The notes under the pieces are model-generated. The model saw nothing but the letters and a program-made list of their open reading frames with translations. It had not been told where the DNA came from and did no database searches. Made by a program: the position numbers and the translations under genes. Shown here piece by piece: positions 24,032-32,269 of a stretch of 64,000 nt of DNA (its first letter is position 1; each line of letters opens with the position of its first letter). Source of the stretch: Vescimonas sanitatis (GTDB lineage: Bacteria > Bacillota > Clostridia > Oscillospirales > Oscillospiraceae); NCBI RefSeq assembly GCF_049060325.1, contig NZ_JBMGPW010000002.1, positions 62,001-126,000 on the forward strand. Reading direction: 5' to 3'.

Positions 24032-24286
24032 ATGGCTATCGTATCCAAGACCACCCGCTGCGCCGTCTGCGGCAGCACCGATGTTACGTTTTCCGAGGCG
24101 ACCAAGCACTATCACTGCGCGTCCTGCGGCGCCGATGAGGCCCACGCCATGAACGCCGCCGATGTGGCGGCCATCAACAGCATCGCCGCACTGGGCGACA
24201 CCGAAGGCAAGCTGGACGAGCTGCGCCGCCGCTATCCCAACCTGGACATCACCAGCTGGACCCGCGAGAACCGCGTCCAGATGTGA
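24032..24286 (+). CDS. Small zinc-ribbon protein, function unknown
   Basis: The 84-residue product has two CxxC pairs (CAVC at residues 10-13 and CASC near 29-32) spaced as in a treble-clef or zinc-ribbon fold, then an acidic helical C-terminus. There is a textbook GGAGGT site, a promoter and a terminator, so it is a real single-gene unit. It is divergent from the LysR gene and may be its target. No known family is recognised. Confidence 0.8.
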   Translation: MAIVSKTTRCAVCGSTDVTFSEATKHYHCASCGADEAHAMNAADVAAINSIAALGDTEGKLDELRRRYPNLDITSWTRENRVQM

Positions 24287-24310
24287 TCTTACCCCCTCCT
24301 TTCACAAAGC

Positions 24311-24340
24311 AAAAACCGGCGCCGGGGGGCGCCGGTTTTT
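24311..24340. terminator. Bidirectional terminator
   Basis: A thirteen-base-pair stem (24311-24323 with 24328-24340) with A-run and T-run arms, between convergent genes. Confidence 0.8.
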
Positions 24341-24367
24341 GCTTTGTCTTTCACCGCAGCACTGCTG

Positions 24368-24967
24368 TTACAGGGCGGCGCGGATGGCGGCCAGCAGGTC
24401 GCCGTAGTCCTCGAAGGCGGGCAGGTCGGGGTAGTCCTGCTTGATCTTGTCGGGACCGCGGAAGAGAAAGCCGGCCTTGCTGTGGAGGATCATCTCCAAA
24501 TCGTTATAGCTGTCGCCGCTGGCGATGGTGTCGTAGCCGATAGACTGAAGGGCCTTGACGGTGGTGAGCTTGGAGTGTTCACAGCGCATGAGGTGGCGGG
24601 TGATGTAGCCCTCGCCGTCCACCTCGAGGGTGTTGCACAGCAGGGTGGGATAGCCCAGCTTGGCCATGAGGGGCATGGCGAACTGGTCGAAGGTGTCGCT
24701 GAGGATGACCACCTGAGTGTCCTTACGCAGCGCGTCCAGGAAGTCCTTGGCGCCGGGCAGGGGGGCGATGCGGGAGATGGTCTCCTGAATGGCGCTGAGC
24801 TTCAGGCCGCGCTGCCGCAGCAGATCGATGCGCCAGCGCATGAGTTTGTCATAATCCGGCTCATCGCGAGTGGTGCGGCGCAGCTCGGGAATGCCGCTTT
24901 CCTCGGCAAAGGCGATCCAGATCTCGGGGACGAGGACACCCTCCATGTCCAAACAAACGATATTCAT
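24368..24967 (-). CDS. thrH: ThrH: phosphoserine phosphatase/homoserine phosphotransferase
   Basis: The 199-residue HAD protein begins NIVCLDMEGVLVPE, with Glu in the DxEG catalytic motif, has ILSDTFDQF (motif II region) and ends with GDSYNDLEM (motif III/IV). These are features of ThrH, shown in Pseudomonas to dephosphorylate phosphoserine and to transfer phosphate to homoserine. It follows thrC by 19 bases on the same mRNA, and no homoserine kinase gene is seen in the window, so provision of O-phosphohomoserine for ThrC is a reasonable inference. Confidence 0.88.
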   Translation of the reverse strand: MNIVCLDMEGVLVPEIWIAFAEESGIPELRRTTRDEPDYDKLMRWRIDLLRQRGLKLSAIQETISRIAPLPGAKDFLDALRKDTQVVILSDTFDQFAMPLMAKLGYPTLLCNTLEVDGEGYITRHLMRCEHSKLTTVKALQSIGYDTIASGDSYNDLEMILHSKAGFLFRGPDKIKQDYPDLPAFEDYGDLLAAIRAAL

Positions 24968-24986
24968 AGGGAACGGTTCCTTTCTT

Positions 24987-26438
24987 TTATTTCAGCACGT
25001 CGGACAGCACATAGTCCAGCATGGCGTCCTTGTCGATGACGTCGGTATGGAGGACGGGGCGGCCCTCCAGGCCGCGGAGATTTTTGGGGATGTCCATGCC
25101 GGTGAGGGCGTGGAGCTGCTCCATCATGGCGAACTCATCGTCACCGGATGCCTCGCCCAGGGCGTGCAGCACGGCGGCGGGGAACTTGTAGGGCGAGGCG
25201 GTGGACAGGACCACCATGGGGACGCCCTCGCGGGTATGCTTCTCCGCTACGGCCCAGGCCACGGCGGTGTGGGGGTCGCAGAGGTACTTGTGCTCACGCC
25301 ACACCCGACCGATGACCTCCGCCGCGCCGGCATCGTCGCAGCAGCCGCAGCCGAAGACGGCGCGGAGCCTCTCCAGCATCCAGCCGCTGACCTGATACCA
25401 GCCCTGGGTGTTCAGCTCACGCATCAGGCGCTCCACGCAGCTGGCATCCTGGCTGACCAGATAGAGCAGACGCTCGAGATTGCTGGACACCAGGATATCC
25501 ATGGAGGGGGAGGTGGTCTTGTAGAAGGGGCGGCGCTTGTCGTAGCGGCCGGTGGTCAGGAACTCGGTGAGTACGTCGTTGGCGTTGCTGGCGCAGATCA
25601 GGCGGCCCACAGGCAGGCCCATCTGCCTGGCAAAATAGCCGGCCAGAATGTCGCCGAAGTTGCCGGTGGGGACGGTGTAGTCCACCACGTCGCCCAGCCG
25701 GATGCGGCCGGACTTCACCAGATCGCCGTAGGCGCGGAAGTAATAGACCACCTGGGGGGCCAGACGGCCGATATTAATGGAGTTGGCGGAGGAGAGCATG
25801 GCGCCGTGGAGGTCCTTGTCCTTGCAGGCGGCGAAGATCTCCTTCACGCCGGTCTGGGCGTCGTCGAAGTTGCCGCGGACGGCGCAGACGCGGACGTTGG
25901 CGCCCTCCTGGGTGGCCATCTGGGCCTGCTGAACGGCGGAGACGCCGCCATAGGGGTAGAACACAGTGATGCGGGTGCCGGGCACATCGTGGAAGCCCTC
26001 CATGGCCGCCTTGCCGGTGTCGCCGGAGGTGGCCGTCAGGATGACCACGTCGCCCTTCATGCCCTCAGCCTTGGCCGCCGCCACGATGAGGCGGGGCAGG
26101 ACGCTGAGGGCCACATCCTTGAAGGCGGAGGTGGGGCCATGGTACAGCTCCAGCACGTATTTATCCGCCACGGGGGTCAAGGGCGTCAGGTCGGACGTGG
26201 GGAACTTGCCGGCGTAGCTGTCGCGGACCAGCCGGTCCATGTCCTGAAAGTCCGGCAGCAGGGCGTGGAGGATATCCGCCGCCATGGAGAGGGTGTCCTT
26301 TTCCAGGGCGGCGCGCCAGTCGAAGCGCAGGGCCGCCGGGTCGCAGATGTACAGGCCGCCGTCCGGGGCGATGCCCTGGAGCACCGCGTGGGTGGAGGAA
26401 GCGGTGAGCTGCTCGTTTCTTGTGCTGTGGTAGATCAT
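24987..26438 (-). CDS. thrC: Threonine synthase
   Basis: The 483-residue PLP enzyme starts with the ThrC N-terminal helix pattern (YHSTRNEQLTASSTHAVLQG, IAPDGGLY) and carries the cofactor lysine in GPTSAFKDVAL (near residue 100), the phosphate-binding TATSGDTGKAA and the TGNFGDILAGYFA segment. It converts O-phosphohomoserine to threonine. It is the first gene of a leftward pair with thrH, and starts from a GGAGG site. Divergent from lysC. Confidence 0.95.
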   Translation of the reverse strand: MIYHSTRNEQLTASSTHAVLQGIAPDGGLYICDPAALRFDWRAALEKDTLSMAADILHALLPDFQDMDRLVRDSYAGKFPTSDLTPLTPVADKYVLELYHGPTSAFKDVALSVLPRLIVAAAKAEGMKGDVVILTATSGDTGKAAMEGFHDVPGTRITVFYPYGGVSAVQQAQMATQEGANVRVCAVRGNFDDAQTGVKEIFAACKDKDLHGAMLSSANSINIGRLAPQVVYYFRAYGDLVKSGRIRLGDVVDYTVPTGNFGDILAGYFARQMGLPVGRLICASNANDVLTEFLTTGRYDKRRPFYKTTSPSMDILVSSNLERLLYLVSQDASCVERLMRELNTQGWYQVSGWMLERLRAVFGCGCCDDAGAAEVIGRVWREHKYLCDPHTAVAWAVAEKHTREGVPMVVLSTASPYKFPAAVLHALGEASGDDEFAMMEQLHALTGMDIPKNLRGLEGRPVLHTDVIDKDAMLDYVLSDVLK

Positions 26439-26494
26439 GGTAAAAAGCCTCCGAAAAAACTTTTGAAATTGGGTCTTGCATTTCTGATATGGCT

Positions 26495-26523
26495 ATGATA
26501 CACTGTCCCCATCAAAAAAGCAA
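26495..26523 (-). promoter_or_regulatory. Promoter of thrC-thrH
   Basis: Reading leftward, TTGCTT (26518-26523), a 17-base spacer and TATCAT (26495-26500). Confidence 0.65.
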
Positions 26524-26610
26524 GTGTTTTTCCCTCATGGACATAAAATATTTTTTTGTCGCGCATGAAAAACCCTGCACACAATAACCAAAGCGAAAGA
26601 GGCAAGGACT

Positions 26611-27933
26611 ATGTTGAAAGTGTTGAAATTCGGCGGGTCGTCCATGGCGGATGCCCACCAGCTGGAAAAAGTACGCTCCATCGTGGAGGCAGACCCCGCC
26701 CGCCGGGTGGTGGTGGTCAGCGCCGCCGGAAAACGGTTCAAGGACGACCACAAGATCACGGACCTGCTGTATCTGTGCCACGCCCACCTGCAGTACGGCG
26801 TCAGCTGCGACGGTATATTCGATATGGTACGCAGCCGGTATCTGGAGATTCGGGACGAGCTGGGCCTGTCCACGCCGCTGGAGGCGGAATTCGACGCCCT
26901 GCGCGCCAAGATGGACAAGGGCATCTCCGCCGATGAGCTGGTGAGCCGGGGCGAGTATTTCGCTGCCCGGATCATGGCCGACTGCCTGGGCTTTGACTTT
27001 CTGGACAGCAGCCTGTGGCTGCACTTCCGCATGGACGGCACGGTGGACCAGGAGGCCAGCTATCAGGCTCTGGTCCATGCGGCCAGCGGGCGGAAGGTAG
27101 TCATTCCCGGCTTCTACGGCGTGCTGCCGGACGGCAGCATCCACACCTTCAGCCGGGGCGGCAGCGACATCACCGGTGCGCTGGCGGCGGCGGCGCTGGA
27201 CGCCGACGTGTATGAGAACTGGACGGACGTGTCCGGCTTCCTGATGGCCGACCCCAAGATCGTAACCGACCCGCGGCCCATCGAGCGCATTACCTACGCC
27301 GAGCTGCGTGAGCTGAGCTACATCGGCGCGCAGGTGCTGCATGAAGGCACCGTCTCCCCGGTGCGGGAGAAGAACATCCCCCTGAACATCCGCAACACCA
27401 ACCAGCCGGAGCACCCGGGCACCATGATACGGGAGGCCTTCGACGACACGGCGGCGGAGCTGCAGGAGAGCAGCATGATCACCGGCATCGCCGGAAAGAA
27501 GGGCTTTTCCGTCATCACCATGACCAAGAACGGAATGTCCTCGGAGCTGGGCGTTATCCGCCGGGTGCTGGAGATATTGGAGCGCTATCACATCAACGTG
27601 GAGTACATCCCCTCCGGTATCGACTCGGTATCGCTGGTGGTGGAGGCGGCCAAGGCCGCGCCGTATCTGTATCAGGCACTGGGCGACATGGAGAAGGAGA
27701 TCAAGCCCGACAGCCTGCACGTTACCGACGGTATGGCCGTGGTGGCGGCCGTGGGCCGGAAGATGGCCTTCCAGCCCGGTTCCTCCGGCAAGATCTTCGC
27801 CAAGCTGGGCGAAAACGGCATCAATATCCGCATGATCACCCAGGGGCCCGAAGAGCTGAACATCATCGTGGGCGTGGACAGCGCCGACTTTGAGAAGGCT
27901 ATCCGGGTGCTGTACAACAGTTTTGTAAAATAA
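26611..27933 (+). CDS. lysC: Aspartate kinase
   Basis: The 440-residue protein has the amino-acid kinase start KVLKFGGSSMAD, the substrate site FSRGGSDITGALAA (about residues 184-197) and two C-terminal ACT domains (about 295-440, with SVITMTKNGMSSELG and NGINIRMITQG). It phosphorylates aspartate, the entry step to lysine, methionine and threonine. The ACT pair predicts allosteric control by an amino-acid end product, identity unknown. It is divergent from thrC and followed by asd in the same direction after 125 bases. Confidence 0.95.
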   Translation: MLKVLKFGGSSMADAHQLEKVRSIVEADPARRVVVVSAAGKRFKDDHKITDLLYLCHAHLQYGVSCDGIFDMVRSRYLEIRDELGLSTPLEAEFDALRAKMDKGISADELVSRGEYFAARIMADCLGFDFLDSSLWLHFRMDGTVDQEASYQALVHAASGRKVVIPGFYGVLPDGSIHTFSRGGSDITGALAAAALDADVYENWTDVSGFLMADPKIVTDPRPIERITYAELRELSYIGAQVLHEGTVSPVREKNIPLNIRNTNQPEHPGTMIREAFDDTAAELQESSMITGIAGKKGFSVITMTKNGMSSELGVIRRVLEILERYHINVEYIPSGIDSVSLVVEAAKAAPYLYQALGDMEKEIKPDSLHVTDGMAVVAAVGRKMAFQPGSSGKIFAKLGENGINIRMITQGPEELNIIVGVDSADFEKAIRVLYNSFVK

Positions 27934-28058
27934 AGTGCGTCTCCTGCGCCCATACTTCGCCGCAGCGGCTTGCCGTACACAAGGTGCGCCTGCGCCATGC
28001 GCCGCATCTGAACGCAGGATACGTCACTTATTCGATATCGAGAAAAGGAGTACATCAT

Positions 28059-29063
28059 ATGAAAAAGTATAAAGTTGCTATTCTGGGCGCCACCGGCGCG
28101 GTGGGCCGCGAGATGATGAAGGTACTGGCCGAGCGCGATTTCCCCATCGAGGAGCTGCACCTGCTGGCGTCGGCCCGGTCCGTGGGACAGGCTGTCCACT
28201 GGAAGGGCCACGACCTCCCCGTGGAGCTGGCCTGTGACGAGGCCTTCAGGGGCATGGACATCGTGCTGGGCGCGGCGGAGAACGACATCGCCAAGCAGTT
28301 CGCCCCGGCCATCGTCAAGGCGGGCGCGGTGTTCGTGGATAACTCCAGCGCCTTCCGCATGGACCCGGATGTGCCCCTGATCGTGCCGGAGATCAATCCG
28401 GAGGACGTGAAGAAGCACAAGGGCATCATCTCCAACCCCAACTGCACCACCATCGTTTCGCTGGTGGCCATCAACGCCCTGAACCACGACAGCCCCATCG
28501 AGAGCATCGTGGCCAGCAGCTACCAGGCGGTGTCCGGCGCCGGCGCCGGCGGCCCCATCGAGCTGATGGACGAGGTGGAGCTGCTGCGGGAGGGCAAGCC
28601 GGTGGAGCCCAAGGTGTTCCAGTACCAGATCGCCTACAACGTCATCCCCCAGATCGGCGGCGAGGCCTTTGAGGGCTATACCTCCGAAGAGATGAAGATG
28701 CAGAACGAGGGCCGGAAGATCATGCACCTGCCGGAGCTGAAGGTCAGCTGCACCTGCGTCCGCGTTCCTGTGGTACGGAGCCACAGCGTGTCCATCGTGG
28801 TGCGGACCAAGGAGAAAATCAGCGTGGAGCGCGCCCGGGAGCTGATCGCCGCCGCCCCCGGCTGCCGGCTGGTGGACGACCTGGCCAACAAGCGCTATCC
28901 CATGCCGCTGGAGACCAGCGACCAGGACCTGGTGTTCGTGGGCCGTATCCGGGACGACCTGACCAGCGACAACGGGCTGAACATCTGGTGCTGCGGCGAC
29001 CAGGTACGCAAGGGCGCGGCCACCAACGCCGTGCAGATCGCCCAGCTGCTGATCGCGGAGTAA
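28059..29063 (+). CDS. asd: Aspartate-semialdehyde dehydrogenase
   Basis: The 334-residue enzyme begins VAILGATGAVGREMM (NADP-binding loop), has the catalytic Cys in SNPNCTTI (about residue 130) and the active-site segment SYQAVSGAGAGG. It reduces aspartyl phosphate to the semialdehyde, the step after LysC. The start at 28059 uses an AAAGGAG site. No terminator separates it from lysC, so they may share a transcript although the 125-base spacer is long. Confidence 0.95.
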   Translation: MKKYKVAILGATGAVGREMMKVLAERDFPIEELHLLASARSVGQAVHWKGHDLPVELACDEAFRGMDIVLGAAENDIAKQFAPAIVKAGAVFVDNSSAFRMDPDVPLIVPEINPEDVKKHKGIISNPNCTTIVSLVAINALNHDSPIESIVASSYQAVSGAGAGGPIELMDEVELLREGKPVEPKVFQYQIAYNVIPQIGGEAFEGYTSEEMKMQNEGRKIMHLPELKVSCTCVRVPVVRSHSVSIVVRTKEKISVERARELIAAAPGCRLVDDLANKRYPMPLETSDQDLVFVGRIRDDLTSDNGLNIWCCGDQVRKGAATNAVQIAQLLIAE

Positions 29064-29079
29064 TTGTAAACAAAGTGAG

Positions 29080-29103
29080 GCCGCCCGGAGGGCGGCTTTA
29101 CTT
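29080..29103 (+). terminator. Terminator of asd
   Basis: A seven-base-pair GC stem (29080-29086 with 29090-29096) followed by TTTACTTTT. Its tail overlaps the -35 box of the next promoter. Confidence 0.6.
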
Positions 29104-29125
29104 TTGGCGCAAAACCATATATAAT
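29097..29125 (+). promoter_or_regulatory. Promoter of OppA-type lipoprotein gene
   Basis: TTTACT (29097-29102), a 17-base spacer and a perfect TATAAT (29120-29125). Confidence 0.7.
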
Positions 29126-29155
29126 GGGGAAAAGTCTATTCCCGGAGGAAGTCCT

Positions 29156-30754
29156 ATGAAACGATGGAAGCGGGGCGCGGCCATGCTGCTGTGCCTGTGT
29201 ATGATGGCGGCGCTGCTGGCCGGCTGCGGCCGCGGCCGCAGCGGCGAGAGCACCGCGTCGGTGGTGATGACCGGCAGCGTGTCCACGGTGGACCCGGCCT
29301 ATGCCGCCACACAGGCGGAGCGCACCCTGGTGCTGCACCTGTTCGACAACCTGTACCGCTGGACGGCGGAGGGCGCGGTGCCCGCAGCGGCCCACGCCTA
29401 CGACTGCACGGACAACGAGGACGGCACGCAGACGTACACGTTCCACCTGCGGCGCGACGGCAAGTGGTCCGACGGCAGCGACGTGACGGCAGAGGATTTC
29501 GTGTACGCCTGGCGGCGGCTGACAGCACCGGAGACGGACAGCCAGGAGGCGGATATCCTGTCCATGGTGGCGGGCTATGAGGACGCCCACGCGGGCGACC
29601 CGGAGGCGCTGGGCGTATACGCCGAGGACGAGCACACCTTCGTGGTGACGCTGAGCACGATGTGCCCGTACTTTGTGGACGCGGTGTGCACAGCGGCGGC
29701 CACCATGCCGGTGCAGCAGAAGGCTGTGGAAGGCGGCGAGGGCTGGAGCGCCAGCCGGACGTGGTTCGTGGGCAACGGGCCGTACCGCCGCACCGGCGAC
29801 TGGAGCGACAGTCTCTTCGCCACGCTGGTGAAGCAGGAGGACCACTATAACGCGCGGCAGGTGCGCGCGGACCGGATCGAGATCCGGTTCAAGAGCGCGG
29901 CGGAGGCCGCCAAGGACGCGGGCACCGCGGACGCGGTCATCGGCGCGGCAGGAGAGGACGGCACCTACGGCGGCAGCAGCACCGTGGGCGTGCTGCTCAT
30001 CAACCAGATGGCCACCAACATGGACCGGACGGAGCTGCGGCAGGCCATGAGTCTGGTCATCGACCGGGATGCGGCGGCCGGCGCTCTGGGCGCGGACTAT
30101 GCCGCCGCGGAGGGGCTGGTGCCCCACGGCATACGCACCGCCGGAGGCGAGGAGTTCCGGGCGGTCAACGGCGCGGTGATCGACTGCGAGGCGGATACCT
30201 ACACGGACCGGTGCAGTCAGGCGCTGGAGCTGATGACGCAGGCGGGCCTGCGGCGGCCGGAGGCGCTGATAAGCCTGGGGACGGTGACGCTGCTGTACCG
30301 GAATACGCCGGCGCAGACGGCACTGGCCCAGCGGCTGCAGAAGGTGTGGCAGGAAAAACTGGGACTGAGCGTGACCCTGCAGGGTGAGGATGCGGAGACG
30401 TATCAGCAGCTGCTCAGCAGCGGCGCGTTCACCCTGGCCCTGACGGAGCTGGACGCGCTGTACAACGATGCATCAGCCTATCTGGACCTGTGGCGCAGCG
30501 GCGACACGCGGAACTACGCGCTGATCTACATGAACGCCTATAACATTCTGATGCGGGTGGCGGCGGCCAGCACCTCCGCCGAGGCGCGGGACGCCTATTT
30601 GAAGGATGCGGAGTGGCTGCTGCTGGACACGGCCAACGTGATACCGCTGTATGAGAAGGGGCAGGCCTACGCCCTGCGCGGCGACGTGACCGGCGTGGTG
30701 TCCGACGGCATGGGTGCGTGGTACTTCGGCGCGCTGTGGCGCGTGGAGCAATAA
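29156..30754 (+). CDS. Peptide ABC transporter substrate-binding lipoprotein (OppA/SBP_bac_5 family)
   Basis: The 532-residue protein has a lipoprotein signal (KRWKRG, hydrophobic core, lipobox LLAGC near residue 24) and the SBP_bac_5 fold: SVSTVDPAYAATQAE, LHLFDNLYRW, YTFHLRRDGKWSDGSDVTAEDFVYAWRR in two adjacent blocks, and VPHGI. Such proteins deliver oligopeptides or other solutes to an ABC importer. No permease or ATPase gene is adjacent, so its partner system must be encoded elsewhere or it acts as a sensor. Start from a GGAGG site, own promoter. Confidence 0.9.
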   Translation: MKRWKRGAAMLLCLCMMAALLAGCGRGRSGESTASVVMTGSVSTVDPAYAATQAERTLVLHLFDNLYRWTAEGAVPAAAHAYDCTDNEDGTQTYTFHLRRDGKWSDGSDVTAEDFVYAWRRLTAPETDSQEADILSMVAGYEDAHAGDPEALGVYAEDEHTFVVTLSTMCPYFVDAVCTAAATMPVQQKAVEGGEGWSASRTWFVGNGPYRRTGDWSDSLFATLVKQEDHYNARQVRADRIEIRFKSAAEAAKDAGTADAVIGAAGEDGTYGGSSTVGVLLINQMATNMDRTELRQAMSLVIDRDAAAGALGADYAAAEGLVPHGIRTAGGEEFRAVNGAVIDCEADTYTDRCSQALELMTQAGLRRPEALISLGTVTLLYRNTPAQTALAQRLQKVWQEKLGLSVTLQGEDAETYQQLLSSGAFTLALTELDALYNDASAYLDLWRSGDTRNYALIYMNAYNILMRVAAASTSAEARDAYLKDAEWLLLDTANVIPLYEKGQAYALRGDVTGVVSDGMGAWYFGALWRVEQ

Positions 30755-30856
30755 GTGAAAAACGCCCGGACCAACAGGCGTTAAACGCCTGCCCGCTATA
30801 CTGTACGGAGAAAGCGCATATTTCCGGCCCCACAGCAGAAAGGAGCGATCATACTG

Positions 30857-32041
30857 ATGATAGAAAAAGCTGAGGTCACAGCACTTTTGCAGCAGCTCAC
30901 GGCCATCAAAAGCGAATATTTCCATGAGGACGAGATCATGGCCTTCGCCAGGGATTGGCTGTGCCGGCAGGGACTGCCCGCACAGCTGCACGAATACCAC
31001 GATGCCAAGGTCACAGATTTCCATGGAAAAAATGTCATCGCCGTTATCGACGGCGGCAGACCCGGACCGGTCATCTGCCTGAACGGCCATCTGGACACCG
31101 TGCAGCTGTGCGGCGGTTGGACCCGCGATCCCTACGGCGAGCTGGACGGCGACAGGCTCTATGGTGTGGGCGCGCTGGACATGAAATCCGGCTGCGCCGC
31201 GCTGATGGTCACGGCCGCCCGCTTCGCCGCCGCCCATAAGACCTTCGCCGGGAAGATCAAGCTGGCGCTGGTCTCTGACGAGGAGGGCCCCTACGGCCTG
31301 GGCACCAATGCCCTCATCGAGGACGGCTATCTCTCCGACGTGGACTTCTCCATCATCACCGAGCCAAGCGCCGGCTTTGACGGCAAGCCCTTCCCCGATG
31401 TCTGCCTGGGTGCCCGGGGCGGCTATGGTCTGGAGATCCGCTTCTACGGAAAGTCCGCCCACGCGGCCAACCCGGAAAAGGGCCACAGCGCCCTGCTGGA
31501 CGCGGCCAAGGTGGCGCAGGCCCTGGAGCAGGTGGACTATGTTGAGGACCCGCACCTGGGCAAGGGCACCTGCTGCGTGGTGGGCATCAACGCCGACGGC
31601 GGCGCGTGCAGCGTGCCGGACTTCGCCGTGCTCCACCTGTTCTGGCACATCGTGGTGGGCGAAAGCCCGGACACCATCGTCCGCGAGATCGAAAAGGCCG
31701 TGCAGCGCGCCGGTATCACCGGGCGGTATGAGATCTGCTTCCGCGAGGCGCCGTCCGAGGGCTCCCGGGGCTTCATGCCCTACACCGTCCCCCAGGACGA
31801 ACCCATGACCGTCTCCCTGCTGGAGTCCATCCGCAAGGTCACCGGCAAGGAACCCACCATCTCCTACTTCGCCAGCATCGGCGATTTCAACTACCTGGGC
31901 ACACGGCTGGGCGCGCCGGCCATCATCTTCGGCGCCGACGGCGAGAACTATCACAGCAGCGACGAATACGTCCTGCTGGACTCCGTCCACCAGACCGCCG
32001 AGGCCGTTTACGACTTCCTGGAGAAAACACTGCTGCCCTGA
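30857..32041 (+). CDS. M20 family metallopeptidase/deacylase (ArgE/DapE group)
   Basis: The 394-residue protein contains the M20 metal and catalytic residues in order: NGHLDTVQ, GVGALDMKSGCAA, SDEEGPYG (catalytic Glu-Glu), and a late His in NYHSSDEYV. The dimerisation domain lies at about 180-295 (GGYGLEIRFYGKSAHAANPEKG). The family hydrolyses acylated amino acids or small peptides; the substrate is not fixed by sequence, though YgeY-like hydrolases are similar. The true start appears to be the ATG at 30857, after an AAAGGAG site. A strong terminator follows. Confidence 0.88.
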   Translation: MIEKAEVTALLQQLTAIKSEYFHEDEIMAFARDWLCRQGLPAQLHEYHDAKVTDFHGKNVIAVIDGGRPGPVICLNGHLDTVQLCGGWTRDPYGELDGDRLYGVGALDMKSGCAALMVTAARFAAAHKTFAGKIKLALVSDEEGPYGLGTNALIEDGYLSDVDFSIITEPSAGFDGKPFPDVCLGARGGYGLEIRFYGKSAHAANPEKGHSALLDAAKVAQALEQVDYVEDPHLGKGTCCVVGINADGGACSVPDFAVLHLFWHIVVGESPDTIVREIEKAVQRAGITGRYEICFREAPSEGSRGFMPYTVPQDEPMTVSLLESIRKVTGKEPTISYFASIGDFNYLGTRLGAPAIIFGADGENYHSSDEYVLLDSVHQTAEAVYDFLEKTLLP

Positions 32042-32050
32042 GCAAGCAAA

Positions 32051-32086
32051 ACCACCCCCGGCGAGGAGCCGGGGGTGGTCTGTTTT
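32051..32086 (+). terminator. Terminator of M20 peptidase gene
   Basis: A twelve-base-pair stem (32051-32062 with 32068-32079), five-base loop and TTTTT. Confidence 0.8.
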
Positions 32087-32213
32087 TCAGAAGGTCATCT
32101 CCAGTCCGCACTTCAGCTGGTGCAGTCTGTCGCCCAGGACCGTCTCCATCACGCCGCAGGCCCTCTCCCGGGTGCAGCGGCGGCGCAGGCGTACTGCACG
32201 GCCAATTCCACTC

Positions 32214-32242
32214 TTGCGCTCCGGCATTTTTCGCGGTAAAAT
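32214..32242 (+). promoter_or_regulatory. Promoter of aldo/keto reductase gene
   Basis: TTGCGC (32214-32219), a 17-base spacer and TAAAAT (32237-32242), 27 bases before the start. Confidence 0.65.
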
Positions 32243-32269
32243 AGCACCACAAAAAAGGAGGGCAATGCC

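Noticed and set aside
32087..32229. Leftward 46-codon frame ending LHQLKCGLEMTF
   Set aside because: It looks somewhat protein-like but has no ribosome site and overlaps the rightward reductase promoter; possibly a gene remnant, not supported enough to annotate.
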